Shown piece by piece: positions 19,001 through 27,280 of a stretch of DNA of 46,376 bases (positions within the stretch are counted from its first letter, which is position 1; the number at the start of each line of letters is the position of its first letter). The notes beneath the pieces are model-generated. The model was not told where the DNA came from and did no database searches. It saw nothing but the letters and a program-made list of their open reading frames with translations. This stretch comes from Pirellulales bacterium (GTDB taxonomy: Bacteria; Planctomycetota; Planctomycetia; Pirellulales; UBA1268). Made by a program: the position numbers and the translations under genes. The DNA lies in assembly GCA_016779265.1 (NCBI GenBank), contig JADHNY010000020.1:1-46376 (forward strand), read 5' to 3'.

Positions 19001-19153
19001 GCAGTTGTCAGACAGGATCGGGCGGATGTCGCGATTGAAGGTAATCGTCTCAGCGGCCAACGCGTGCGAGGTCACCATGAGCCACCCAGCGAGGCAACAG
19101 GCCCCCCTGACGACACTACTCGTACGGACACCACTCCTGAGAACTGTCTGCAT
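16025..19153 (-). CDS. PSCyt1-DUF1549-DUF1553 secreted cytochrome protein
   Basis: A large exported protein (about 1042 aa) typical of Planctomycetes. The signal peptide ends in ALA near residue 33. PSCyt1 with one haem motif follows (Cys51, Cys54, His55 in CFFCHGPD), then DUF1549/PSCyt2, including MWWLDLVRYADTVGYHGD and a second haem-like motif CAECHDHKFDPF near residue 333. A variable central region with Glu/Ala-rich, probably coiled-coil helices and a carbohydrate-binding-like beta region comes next, then DUF1553/PSD1 at the C terminus (LARWIVNKKNPLTARVFANRLW, RSNTPLQSLALLNDPSYVEAAR). ATG 19153 gives the best signal peptide. ATG 19210, preceded by GAGGTGG, is a possible alternative; the open frame reaches 19270. 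It is co-transcribed with the DUF1501 gene. Its function is not established; extracellular oxidation or sugar polymer use is a common inference. Confidence 0.9.
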   Translation of the reverse strand: MQTVLRSGVRTSSVVRGACCLAGWLMVTSHALAAETITFNRDIRPILSDNCFFCHGPDAGTREAELRLDTAEGLFGEAGVQGTVLPGDPAASELIRRIRSSDADELMPPPESHKELTPEQIALLERWVAEGADYEGHWAFEPVVVADTARSSTTEAIDDLVSRRLTERELPAVGQADRVTLLRRLHFDLTGLPPTPAEAEAFLADGSPDAYEQLVDRLLSSPHYGERMAMWWLDLVRYADTVGYHGDQPMSVSPFRDYVIAAFNSNMPFDQFTIEQLAGDLLEEPTTQQQIAAGYNRLGMMSAEGGVQPKEYLAKYIAERVRNVSGAWLGVTLGCAECHDHKFDPFTSRDFYRFEAFFADIKERGLYAGGQWGPNIQVPDDAEQAKRAALEKSVAEAKQQLLEETPAVVAARKAWEETLVAWTPLVAEKVESRSGVTLTPRDDGALLASGENPATDTYTLRYDGLPAGVTAVRLDVLPDGSLPKQGPGRAGNGNFVLSEIRLEVHAEDGSVTPVPLQNASATYEQTGAAGENPYGKWAVTAAIDEDAKGPTWGWAVMEQVGRPHAAVFETGADLTLPEGSTLVVHLDQNLDNPQHTIGCFRLSATTAARPVAAADAVPAAVAAAVAMAEADRSSEQQALVAEHFRSIAAELAPLRAQIASLEKQRADLDAAITTTLVTETVEPRMVRVLARGNWMDESGEEVTPGVPEALCHQPADGESEQVNAEAEDRLTRLDLARWIVNKKNPLTARVFANRLWAVLFGEGLSRRLDDVGAQGEWPTHPELLDRLAADFMTHDWDVKWLVKAIVMSDAYQRSSVVTPELVAVDPGNRWLAHQGRFRLDAELVRDNTLAISGLLVRRVGGESVFPYQPVGYWAYLNFPSRQWQQDSGDDLYRRGLYTHWQRQYLHPSLLAFDAPSREECTAKRARSNTPLQSLALLNDPSYVEAARVFAQELLTSEGTERERLDRAFQRAVTRSATDEELAVLVDLLASHRAAYLADAEAAAALVDVGEAAVPESLETAELAAWTNVARVILNLHEVVTRN

Positions 19154-19714
19154 CAGCACCGCCGCTTTGTGTTGGAGGCCCCTGCTCTGCCCACCTTGTC
19201 GCACCACCATCGCGTTCCACCTCACGAATGCCTTCGGCTCCCCCTTGCCTGTCCCCTCCAAGAATACCAAGACAGGCGGTGCCGACCGTCACCACCTGTG
19301 GCTGTCGTGCCGAAGTCCCACGATGGCTATGGCATGGACCGTGCGCGAAAAACTGATGCTCAAAACAGCCTCATTTCCCCAGTCGCCGCAGTACCTCGCC
19401 CACGCAATGCCGCACTGCCTTGAATAGGGCAGCCAAGCCAGCCTGCTGCATAAGAAACAAGCACATAGCCCAAGCCAGCCAAAACTCTACGCTCTGCGAA
19501 GCCGAATGCTGGCCAAGACAAATAGACCGCCTTTACAGGTGTTTTCTTGCGTGCCGCTGCCACCTACGGATGTCACAACCCGTTTTGGCACGCGAGTTGC
19601 GTTCCACACTTCAGGGCGATAGTCCCGACACGCCAGGAGAATCGAGGCGGCGATTCCCCACAGAGCAGCGGGTCGGTGACTGATCGGTGCCAGTTTCGTT
19701 CGGGGAGAAAAGCC
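19154..19714. other. Divergent intergenic region, about 560 bp
   Basis: This lies between the leftward PSCyt1 gene and the rightward glycosyltransferase gene and must hold promoters for both. The short ORFs here (for example 19360-19563 on the minus strand) have no ribosome site or recognisable domain. I see no tRNA, terminator or convincing -35/-10 pair. GGGGAG at about 19701-19706 is the ribosome site of the glycosyltransferase. Confidence 0.45.
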
Positions 19715-21043
19715 ATGTCACCTGCCGTCCTTGATGCCTACCGGCCTACCACGAAGTCTCTGCACGAAGGTCTGCCTTATCGGGGCCTCGTGATTCTTGC
19801 CCGGGCTGATCCGATCATCTGTGGGCATTCCACGGAGGCCCGCAACCTTGCCGAAGCCGCGATCGCTGCCGGCATCGAGCGGGTACACATCGTCAGCTAT
19901 CCGCTGGATGTGCTGGAAGCGTCACAACTGCCGCTGAAGCCACTGGCGTCAGTAGCACCCTACTCACCTGGCATCACGGTCGATCGGCCATCCCCTGTCG
20001 GGGACTACAAGGTCCTCGATGGCCGCCTAGGCTATGCGATCGCCGGCCACCTGATCGATCTCTTGCAGACGCTTCCGGGGCCTGTCGCCGTGATGAATCT
20101 CTATCTCGTGCCACATGGCCAGATGGTGATGCAGGCGGTGGAGGCGGTCCGCGGCATGGGCATCTGCGACATACCAACCACGATTGCGGAGGCCGTGGGC
20201 TCCGACATCACCAACGTGGTCTCAAACGCCCTGCAAACGGGCCAGTTCGGTGCTGCCGCTGCCGTACTCCAAAACTTTCTCAGCCACGATCAGCCGGTCG
20301 CCGTAAGCCGCTTCACAAAAGAACTCATCATCGAGGCCGGAGAACAGGTCGACCGCCACCTCGGCAGCCGCTTCGCCGAGCAGCTCGCCACCCGCACCGG
20401 CATCAGCTACCCGGCCATCGACACCTCGCTCTATCTCGAGCGTCCACCTCAGGAAGAGCAGGCTTCCGTGCTGAACCGTCGCGGCCTGCAAAGCGACGGC
20501 TACGTGCTGTTTCTCAGTCGACTGGCTGAGTCAAAGGGTGTCGACGACCTGATCACGGCCTACCAGGCCAGCCGTCTTGCCGACCGGATCCCGCTGGTCA
20601 TCTGTGGCACGGGACCTCACGAAACCGCCCTTCGCCAGCGGGCTGCTGGTGATCAGCGGATCCGGTTTTTTAACGATGTCAGCGATGCTGAAAAGCGGGT
20701 ACTGATGGCCAACTGTCACACCTACTGCCTGCCGAGCAAGCCGCGGCCGGAGTTCACCGAAACGTTCGGGATCGCCATCGCCGAGGCGATGCTGGCTGCG
20801 AGCCGAGGCGTGGTGGTTACTACGCGCACCGGAGGTATTCCCGAGGCGACTGGCGACCACTGCCTCTACCATGCGGCTGGCGACGTCGGTGACCTGACAG
20901 CTCGGCTCAATGAGGTTGAGCAGATGGACACGCATGCCCGTGAGGTTCTCGCCGCCCGGGCACGTGGCTACGCAGAGCAGTTTGACCGCAGTACGATTCT
21001 CCGTCGGCTGCTTGCTCCGGCGAGGGCCTCTGCGGCAGCATGA
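19715..21043 (+). CDS. GT4-type glycosyltransferase
   Basis: A 442-aa retaining glycosyltransferase of the GT-B fold, CAZy GT4-like. The N-terminal domain starts GLVILARADPIICGHSTEARNLAEAA, a Gly/His-containing acceptor region. The C-terminal donor domain has LFLSRLAESKGVDDLI near residue 267, VICGTGPHE, and the E-x7-E type motif EFTETFGIAIAEAM near residue 346, with TRTGGIPEAT after it. There is no signal peptide or membrane segment, so it acts in the cytosol or at the inner membrane face. GGGGAG lies seven bases before ATG 19715, which decides that start over the longer frame from 19547. Its TGA overlaps the ATG of the GH92 gene (ATGA), implying translational coupling. The donor (GDP-mannose or a glucose nucleotide) cannot be read from sequence. 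Confidence 0.88.
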   Translation: MSPAVLDAYRPTTKSLHEGLPYRGLVILARADPIICGHSTEARNLAEAAIAAGIERVHIVSYPLDVLEASQLPLKPLASVAPYSPGITVDRPSPVGDYKVLDGRLGYAIAGHLIDLLQTLPGPVAVMNLYLVPHGQMVMQAVEAVRGMGICDIPTTIAEAVGSDITNVVSNALQTGQFGAAAAVLQNFLSHDQPVAVSRFTKELIIEAGEQVDRHLGSRFAEQLATRTGISYPAIDTSLYLERPPQEEQASVLNRRGLQSDGYVLFLSRLAESKGVDDLITAYQASRLADRIPLVICGTGPHETALRQRAAGDQRIRFFNDVSDAEKRVLMANCHTYCLPSKPRPEFTETFGIAIAEAMLAASRGVVVTTRTGGIPEATGDHCLYHAAGDVGDLTARLNEVEQMDTHAREVLAARARGYAEQFDRSTILRRLLAPARASAAA

Positions 21044-23343
21044 GGCTGCCGAATCCGGCGGAGCCGGGCAAACCACGAGAGAACGTTTCCGGCGACGGCC
21101 CGATGTTACGAGCACACACGTCCGAGCCTTCCAGCACCACATCCAATCGGCAGCTGGTCGATCCGTTCATCGGCACGGAGCCGTGTGACCTGCCGCCCCT
21201 CACCGGCCTCGCGGCCACCTGGTTCTGGCCAAAGCCGCAGATCGGCAACACCCATCCCGGCAGCTGCCTGCCATTTGGCATGGTGTCGGTCTGCCCCGCG
21301 ACTGGCGGCTATCCCACGGGCTACGGCCGCTACAAAAAATCGCTGCAGGGTGTCCCTGAGCCACTCTTTGAAGACCTGCGGATCTCCGGCTTCACACACT
21401 TTCATCCATCTGGCGTCGGTGCGATCCGGAAGTACTACAACTACTGCCGCGTGATACCGCTCACGGAGGCCATGGGCGGACTTGCCACGCACGGCCGCAC
21501 CTGGCCGATTGACCGCGAGGTCGCTTCACCCGGCTTCTACTCCTGCCGGATTCCCGCGGGCGACATCCTGGCCGAGCTCACCGTTGGCCGCCGGGCCGCC
21601 GTGCATCGCTACACCTTCCCTGCCTCATCGCTGACGACGCTGGCAATCGACTTTTCTCACGGCGGCATCGCCATCGAAGACGGCCGTACGATCCCCCTAC
21701 GGGCCGAGTTTCGCAAGCTCAGTCCTCGCACTGCCGAAGCCTGCGTGACCATGGAAGGCCTACCGATTCGAATGGCGGTGGCCCTGACCGGCTTTGCCGC
21801 CGGCTGTGAGTCACGGCTCTGGGCCGGAACGCAACTACTCGATAACGAGGAGCAGTTCTACGACTACATCCGCGAGTCGAGGTTCGAGCCGTTTGGTGTC
21901 TGCTTTCAAGGCCCCACGGCTGCTGGCGAAACGGTTGAACTCCAGGTGGCGTTTTCGCTGCGGAGCCGGCCTCAGGCCTGGAGAAACTGTCAGCACATCC
22001 CGACAACATTCTCCGCCACACAGACTGCGGCAGAGAACAGCTGGGACGAAGCCCTCGGCCGCATCGAGGTGGAAGGTGGCACGCTCGCTCAGCGACGGAC
22101 CTTTGCCACGGCCCTGTACCACAGCCTGATCAAGCCCTGCGAGGCGGCAAATGAATCGCCCTTCTGGCCGTGGGATGGGCCCTTCGCCTTCGACTTCTCC
22201 ACGATGTGGGACATGTACAAAACACAGCTCCCGCTCGTGCTCACATTCTTTCCCGACATGGGCAGCCAGCTGATCAACTCGCTGCTGACGGTCGTGGAAA
22301 TGGAGGGCAACTTTCCGATCGGCTATCGGCTCTCCCGCGGGTACGACCGCTTTGCCCATCAGGCGAGCGGCCTGGCACACGTCGTGATCGCGGATGCTTT
22401 CCATCGCCAGCTCCCCGGCATCGACTGGGATCGGGCGGTCACACTGATGTGGAAAGATATGGGCCGAGCTTACGGTGAGGCCTTTCTGCACGACGGCCTT
22501 GTGCACCCAATCACCCACACCCTTGACCTCGCCTATGCCTGCTTCTGCACCGCCACGGTGGCGCGAGGCATCGGCGACGACGCGGTCGGGGCCCGGATGG
22601 AGAATCTCGCTGGTCGCTGGCGCAACGCTTTTGATGCCTCTGGTGAACTCCTCGACTCCACCTACTACGAAGGCACCAAATGGAACTACGCCTACCGACT
22701 GCTGCATGACATGCCGGGGCGGATCGCGCTGGCTGGCGGCCAGGCTGCCTTTGTGGCCGACCTCGACCGGTTTTTTGGGTTTGGTGCAGAGCCAGTCGTA
22801 CAGCCTGGCGTGGCTCCGTCTCACGAAGAGATGGCAGCCGGGGCGGCCCTTGGTCGCTTTGAAGGGCTCAACAACGAGCCCGACATGGAGGCCCCGTATG
22901 CATACGTGTTTGCTGGCCGCCACGATCGCATGTGCGAGGTGGTGCGGGCCGGCCTCAATCTGTTCGCCGACACGCCGGGAGGCCTGGTGGGCAACGACGA
23001 CTCCGGCGGAATGAGCTCCTGGTATGTCTGGAGCAGCCTGGGGCTCTTTCCAGTTGCTGGCCAAGATCTCTTCCTGATCGGTTCACCACTCTTTCAATCC
23101 GCCCGTCTGCATCTCCCCTCTGACTGCGACGTCACGATCACCACAACGGGCAACAGCCCGAGCCGCCCCTACGTCGCCGCCGCCACGCTCAACGGTCAGC
23201 CCCTCAGCGAGCCTTGCCTCCGCTGGAACGACCTCGCCAACGGCGGCACACTGCATCTTGAGATGAGTGACACGTCCGCCGCATGGCCGGCATGCACCCA
23301 GAGCCCGATCGTGGCCGGCCACCCACGTACACCCGCAGACTAG
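21040..23343 (+). CDS. GH92 family glycoside hydrolase (alpha-mannosidase-like), apparently cytosolic
   Basis: A 767-aa GH92 protein. The N-terminal beta-sandwich begins VDPFIGT and contains GNTHPGSCLPFGMVSVCP and FTHFHPSGVG. The catalytic alpha/alpha barrel has WDMYKTQLPL, YYEGTKWNYAYRLLHDM near residue 540 (its Glu aligns with the family's general acid) and GNDDSGGMSSWYVWSSLGLFPV near residue 650, the acidic/Gly motif of the active site. GH92 enzymes are Ca2+-dependent exo-alpha-mannosidases, usually secreted. This one starts MRLPNPAEPGKPREN and shows no signal peptide, so it is probably intracellular. The start overlaps the glycosyltransferase stop by four bases. ATG 21103 is a possible alternative. 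WNY where most members have WQY, and GG for GQ, suggest a divergent specificity. Confidence 0.9.
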   Translation: MRLPNPAEPGKPRENVSGDGPMLRAHTSEPSSTTSNRQLVDPFIGTEPCDLPPLTGLAATWFWPKPQIGNTHPGSCLPFGMVSVCPATGGYPTGYGRYKKSLQGVPEPLFEDLRISGFTHFHPSGVGAIRKYYNYCRVIPLTEAMGGLATHGRTWPIDREVASPGFYSCRIPAGDILAELTVGRRAAVHRYTFPASSLTTLAIDFSHGGIAIEDGRTIPLRAEFRKLSPRTAEACVTMEGLPIRMAVALTGFAAGCESRLWAGTQLLDNEEQFYDYIRESRFEPFGVCFQGPTAAGETVELQVAFSLRSRPQAWRNCQHIPTTFSATQTAAENSWDEALGRIEVEGGTLAQRRTFATALYHSLIKPCEAANESPFWPWDGPFAFDFSTMWDMYKTQLPLVLTFFPDMGSQLINSLLTVVEMEGNFPIGYRLSRGYDRFAHQASGLAHVVIADAFHRQLPGIDWDRAVTLMWKDMGRAYGEAFLHDGLVHPITHTLDLAYACFCTATVARGIGDDAVGARMENLAGRWRNAFDASGELLDSTYYEGTKWNYAYRLLHDMPGRIALAGGQAAFVADLDRFFGFGAEPVVQPGVAPSHEEMAAGAALGRFEGLNNEPDMEAPYAYVFAGRHDRMCEVVRAGLNLFADTPGGLVGNDDSGGMSSWYVWSSLGLFPVAGQDLFLIGSPLFQSARLHLPSDCDVTITTTGNSPSRPYVAAATLNGQPLSEPCLRWNDLANGGTLHLEMSDTSAAWPACTQSPIVAGHPRTPAD

Positions 23344-23346
23344 CCA

Positions 23347-23979
23347 CTACCGCTGCTTGGCCAGCTTGGCCTCGAGCTCTTCAATCGTGGCCTGGTGAAC
23401 CCGCCGCCATTCGCTCTGCTTCGGCCCGAGTCCATGCCGGGTCTCCCGGTCGTAGGCAGCGTCGGCTTCTCTGCCAGAAACCTCAAAAGGCTTCATGATC
23501 TCAGCCACCGCTGCATCGAGCTTCGCCACGGCATCCTTGAGGCTTGCTCCAGTGAATCGCCAATGCCGTCCCCTCGGCATCTTCTCCTGAAAGGCGAGAC
23601 GGGCCTGCAGGCAACTAATCCACGCAATATCGGCATGCCCCTGCTCATGCGACATCAGAGCGGCGTTCATTGGCCGGCGGTTCCAGGACGCATCCCTTCG
23701 CACGAAGGCCTCCACTGTCAACTCCTCAACGGTGAGCGTCGTCCGTCCGCCGACGACGCGATAGCTGTAGCGATAGCTGCAGCCAAGTTTCGTCGCAGTG
23801 TTTGCATCACCGCCCGGGTCAGCCGGTACCTCCCCAAGAAAGTCTGCGGCTGTCAGTGGCCCATCCTCATAGCTGCGGAGATCCTCGGCAGTCGCTGGCC
23901 TCTCGATCACCGCACCGGCCACGGTCATCACCGCGAGGGACATCCATACACGCATGGGGAGCCAGACGCCTTGCAGCAT
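23347..23979 (-). CDS. DUF922 putative secreted Zn-metalloprotease
   Basis: A 210-aa exported protein of the DUF922 family. After a signal peptide (ending about residue 31, ATA) comes a short beta-rich region (SYRYSYRVVGGRTTLTVEELTVEAFV) and then HEQGH (His111, Glu112, His115), an HExxH zinc site with Asp117 close by, as in proteins annotated as putative secreted Zn-dependent proteases. The C-terminal third is helical and charged, with YDRETRHG, another conserved element. The ATG overlaps the stop of the PI-PLC gene (TAATG), so it is translationally coupled and last in the Dcp/PI-PLC/DUF922 operon. A start at 23955 (MRVWM) would also leave a signal peptide. Proteolytic activity is inferred from the motif only. 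Confidence 0.82.
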   Translation of the reverse strand: MLQGVWLPMRVWMSLAVMTVAGAVIERPATAEDLRSYEDGPLTAADFLGEVPADPGGDANTATKLGCSYRYSYRVVGGRTTLTVEELTVEAFVRRDASWNRRPMNAALMSHEQGHADIAWISCLQARLAFQEKMPRGRHWRFTGASLKDAVAKLDAAVAEIMKPFEVSGREADAAYDRETRHGLGPKQSEWRRVHQATIEELEAKLAKQR

Positions 23980-25043
23980 TACTTGCTCCTCTCGTTGAGC
24001 AAAGAGGCCGGTAGACAGTAGCTACTCAGACGGCGGTCAGGCTCGGGATAGTCGGTGCTGATCAGCTGAGCACCCGTAGCGATCGCCAGATCACGCCGCC
24101 GCGGATCGTTGTCACGCGCCTCGCGGGTGCTGGCATCCGCACGCGTTCGCACCAGAAACCCCTCCTGCACAAGCTGACGAATCTCCTCTTCCTGGCCAAC
24201 GGGATCGTTGCGTTTCATCCAGGCCGCCTGCGGGTGACCGCGGTCAACACTCACAAACAACAGCCGGCTCTCATCTGTTGCCGCCAGATAGCGGTCACGA
24301 TCGCTCCCCTCATTATCGAGGAGAAACACCACCTTCCCCAGGTGTTCTTCAACTGCAGGCCAGCCTTTCCCTGCCACCGCATCGCGAAGCGTGGCCGCGT
24401 CTCCCTGCACATCTGCTGGCGTGAGCATCCGTTCCCGTGGCCAGACATCGAGCAGCTCGTCGTGCAGTTCTCTGAAGGCGTTGTCGACCCATGGCAACGG
24501 CTGCTTGCCGGAGAACGCATCGCTCTTGAGCTCAAGCAACACAAAGATGGGAGCATGGTCGAGCTGTTGGTCAGACCAGGCCTTCAGCTCTGCAAGTCCA
24601 TCAGCCAGCGTGTAGCAGGTTGTGCGGACGTCGAAGTCTGGGCTGTGGAGCACCTTGATCCCGGGCCGGGCAAGCCGCCCTTCGGGATCAAACGCCGGCA
24701 CATCCGCCCCCGCAACCTTCGCCATCGTCATCGCCCATGGATGGCGATACAGGCTTCCCTCGGGATCGCGATAGCAGTCGAGTTCAAAATGCCGCACACC
24801 AAGCCGATCAAGCTGCTCCGTCAACGGCCGCCGCGTGTAGTCGATCGCCTTGGCTTCCTCCCCCGCTACCGCCGCAATCGCCGACATCGTGAAGGCGTCT
24901 GGCGCTATGTGGTAGGAGTTGTGCGTGCCGAGCAGTTGAAGCTCATTGATCCGCCGCGATTCCTCCCCGCAGGCCATGCCTGCCACCACCGCGAGCGCAG
25001 CATTCGTGATCAACACAACTCTCGACGAACGCCCCATCATCAT
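23979..25043 (-). CDS. Ca2+-dependent PI-PLC-like phosphodiesterase, exported
   Basis: About 354 aa, similar to the bacterial/fungal 'phosphoinositide phospholipase C, Ca2+-dependent' group. The N-terminal hydrophobic segment (about residues 9-24) is followed by the TIM-barrel core: LLGTHNSYH with catalytic His41, LTEQLDRLGVRHFELDCYRDPEG with Glu/Asp Ca2+ ligands, VLHSPDFDVRTTCYTL with the likely second catalytic His, PIFVLLELKSD, VVFLLDNEG, and near the end GAQLISTDYPEPD. It probably cleaves a phosphodiester in a lipid or glycerophospho compound outside the cytoplasm. The frame opens with a GTG at 25088 that overlaps the dcp stop (GTGA), but ATG 25043, with GGTGAG six bases upstream, begins the signal peptide cleanly and is preferred. 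The substrate is unknown. Confidence 0.86.
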   Translation of the reverse strand: MMMGRSSRVVLITNAALAVVAGMACGEESRRINELQLLGTHNSYHIAPDAFTMSAIAAVAGEEAKAIDYTRRPLTEQLDRLGVRHFELDCYRDPEGSLYRHPWAMTMAKVAGADVPAFDPEGRLARPGIKVLHSPDFDVRTTCYTLADGLAELKAWSDQQLDHAPIFVLLELKSDAFSGKQPLPWVDNAFRELHDELLDVWPRERMLTPADVQGDAATLRDAVAGKGWPAVEEHLGKVVFLLDNEGSDRDRYLAATDESRLLFVSVDRGHPQAAWMKRNDPVGQEEEIRQLVQEGFLVRTRADASTREARDNDPRRRDLAIATGAQLISTDYPEPDRRLSSYCLPASLLNERSK

Positions 25044-25084
25044 TCGTTTCTCACCATCTTTCATGAGAACGCACGGCCTGAAGA

Positions 25085-27166
25085 TCACTCGCCTGCCGCA
25101 GCAAAGCCTCGTTTCCGCATCAGTGCTTTCGTGTCAGGATCACGGCCACGAAATCCGCGGTAGGCCTCGGCTGCATCGACGGTGTTGCCAGCAGAGAACA
25201 CCTGGCCCACCAGCCGGCCAGCGACCTCTGCATCCCACGGGCCCTCAGCTTCGGTAAATGCCTCCCACGCATCGGCCGTCAACACATCAGCCCAGAGGTA
25301 GCTGTAGTAGGCCGCGGAGTAGGCATCTCCGGTGAACAGGTGCAAGAAGTGCGGCAGACGATGCCGCATCACACCGACCGCCTGGGGCATCCCAATCGCT
25401 GCGAGCGTCTCTCGCTCAAACACCGCGATATCTGCTGGTGGTTCAGCAAGATGCAGTTTCATATCGACCAGCGCACTCGCCAGAAACTCCACCGTGCCAA
25501 AGCCAACATTGAAGGCGGAAGCCCGCTCTATCTTCGCCACGAGGTCTTTCGGAATCGGCTCACCCGTCTCCACATGCAGCGCGTAGGTCTCGAGAATCTC
25601 CGGTGTGGAGAGCCAGTGCTCCAGCACCTGCGAGGGAAACTCCACGTAGTCACGAGGCACTCGCGTGCCTGAGAGCGAAGAGTACGTCACCTTCGATGAG
25701 AGTCCGTGCAGGGCGTGACCAAACTCGTGAAAGAGGGTTTCTGCGTCGGTCCAGGAGATGGTGACCGCCTCGCCCGCGGGTGGCTTGGTGAAGTTGCAGT
25801 TGTTGGAAACGATCGCGGTTGAGCCCTCGTCACATGACGCCTGGGCCCGATACCCGCTCATCCAGGCCCCTGAACGCTTGCCGGGCCGAGCGAAGGGATC
25901 GAAGTACCACAGCCCCACATGCTCGCCGCTTCCTCGGTGAACTCCCCAGACCCGCACATCGGGATGAAACACGGGCACGCCCCCCTGCTCCACCGGCCCG
26001 CTGTCAAGCGGCGAGAAATGCAGATCAAAGAGCGTCGCCGCCACATGAAACATGCCTTCGCGGAGTTTCTCGAGCTGCAGATAAGGCACAATCTCGGCCT
26101 CATCGAGATCATAGTCTCGCAGCCGCACCTTCTCTGCGTAGTAGCGGTAGTCCCACGGCTCGATCTTCAACGCTGCGCCTTCCGCATCGGCAACCGCCTG
26201 CATCGCCGCAACCTCACTGGCAACAGTGGCCACCGCCGGCGTCCAGACCTCCTCCATCAACGCCATCGCTCGTTCAGGCGTGCGAGCCATCGCATGCTCA
26301 AGCTGCCAGTGGGCGTGGGTGGCATAACCGAGCAGATGGGCACGCTCCGCCCGCAGAGCGACCACTTCGCGAATGATGCCGAGGGTGTTGGTTGGCCCGT
26401 CTTCCGCTCCTCGGCTGACAAACATTCGCCAGACCTCCTCGCGGAGCTGCCGATTGTCGGCCACCGTCAGCACCGGCTCGACCACCGAACGTGTGTTGGC
26501 CAGCGCCCAGCCGGTCTTTCCGCGACGGGTCGCCTCTGCGGCAGCCGCAGCCACAAGCGACTCAGGCAGCCCAGCCAGCCGGCTTTGATCGTCGACCAGC
26601 ACGAAACGATCGTTCTCGTCAGCGAGCACATGCTGGGCAAAATCTGTGGTCAGTGTGGCAAGCGTGCCGTTGATCTCGGCGAGCGTCCGCTTCGACGTGG
26701 CGTCGAGCGCGGCTCCCTGTCGCACGAAGCTCGTATAGGTCAGCCAGGTCAGCCGCTGCTGCTCAGCCGTCAGCCCAGCTGACTCACGGCTGTCGTACAC
26801 CGCTTTAACACGTGCGAAGAGCGGACCGTTCTGAATGATTCGGTCACCATGCGCCGCCAGCTTCGGCGACATCTCCCGCTCAACCGCCTGCACAGCATCA
26901 TCGGCAAGGTTGCTGGTGAACACGGAATAGATCGTGCCCACCCGCTCAAGAGCCGTTCCGGCCCGTTCGAGCGCGGCGATCGTGTTGTCAAACGTCGCTG
27001 GTTCGGCGTTTTCAGCGATGGCGTCGACTGCAGCGAGTTCTGCCGCCATCGCAGCCTCGAGCGCCGGCCCGAGTCCTGCGGGCGTCACCTGGTCAAACGG
27101 TGGCACGCCACCATAGGGGCCCGTCCAGTTGGCAAGTGGGTTGGTTTGGGCATCAGCAGATGGCAT
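25085..27166 (-). CDS. dcp: M3 family metallopeptidase, peptidyl-dipeptidase Dcp
   Basis: A 693-aa cytosolic M3A peptidase that trims dipeptides from peptide C termini. It follows the Dcp pattern throughout: PLANWTGPYGGVPPFDQV start, FDNTIAALERAG, YYAEKVRLRDYDLDEAEIVPYLQLEKLREGMF (split over the middle), GVPVFHPDVRVWGVHR, and SNNCNFTKPPAG. The zinc site is HEFGHALHG near residue 477, followed by RDYVEFPSQVLEHW, whose Glu completes the ligand set. The C-terminal substrate-binding Tyr-rich element (GDAYSAAYYSYLWADV) is present. ATG 27166 (MPSADAQ) is preferred over 27205 because AAGGA lies seven or more bases before it. It is the first gene of the minus-strand operon with the PI-PLC-like and DUF922 genes. 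The divergent ceramidase-like gene starts 115 bases away. Confidence 0.93.
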   Translation of the reverse strand: MPSADAQTNPLANWTGPYGGVPPFDQVTPAGLGPALEAAMAAELAAVDAIAENAEPATFDNTIAALERAGTALERVGTIYSVFTSNLADDAVQAVEREMSPKLAAHGDRIIQNGPLFARVKAVYDSRESAGLTAEQQRLTWLTYTSFVRQGAALDATSKRTLAEINGTLATLTTDFAQHVLADENDRFVLVDDQSRLAGLPESLVAAAAAEATRRGKTGWALANTRSVVEPVLTVADNRQLREEVWRMFVSRGAEDGPTNTLGIIREVVALRAERAHLLGYATHAHWQLEHAMARTPERAMALMEEVWTPAVATVASEVAAMQAVADAEGAALKIEPWDYRYYAEKVRLRDYDLDEAEIVPYLQLEKLREGMFHVAATLFDLHFSPLDSGPVEQGGVPVFHPDVRVWGVHRGSGEHVGLWYFDPFARPGKRSGAWMSGYRAQASCDEGSTAIVSNNCNFTKPPAGEAVTISWTDAETLFHEFGHALHGLSSKVTYSSLSGTRVPRDYVEFPSQVLEHWLSTPEILETYALHVETGEPIPKDLVAKIERASAFNVGFGTVEFLASALVDMKLHLAEPPADIAVFERETLAAIGMPQAVGVMRHRLPHFLHLFTGDAYSAAYYSYLWADVLTADAWEAFTEAEGPWDAEVAGRLVGQVFSAGNTVDAAEAYRGFRGRDPDTKALMRKRGFAAAGE

Positions 27167-27280
27167 CGAGACGTCCTTATCAGCAGCATGCGAGCCGGCT
27201 CCCATTTGGCTCGTCCCGCCGCCATGATAATGGCCTCAGGCACACAGTGGGCAGACGCGTTTCGAGAAAGGAAACCGGCC

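Noticed and set aside
19360-19563. 67-aa minus-strand ORF in the large divergent intergenic region
   Set aside because: It has no ribosome site, membrane pattern or known motif and is probably chance coding potential in GC-rich DNA.
21835-23064. 409-aa minus-strand ORF inside GH92
   Set aside because: It is antisense to conserved GH92 motifs and has no recognisable domain or ribosome site.
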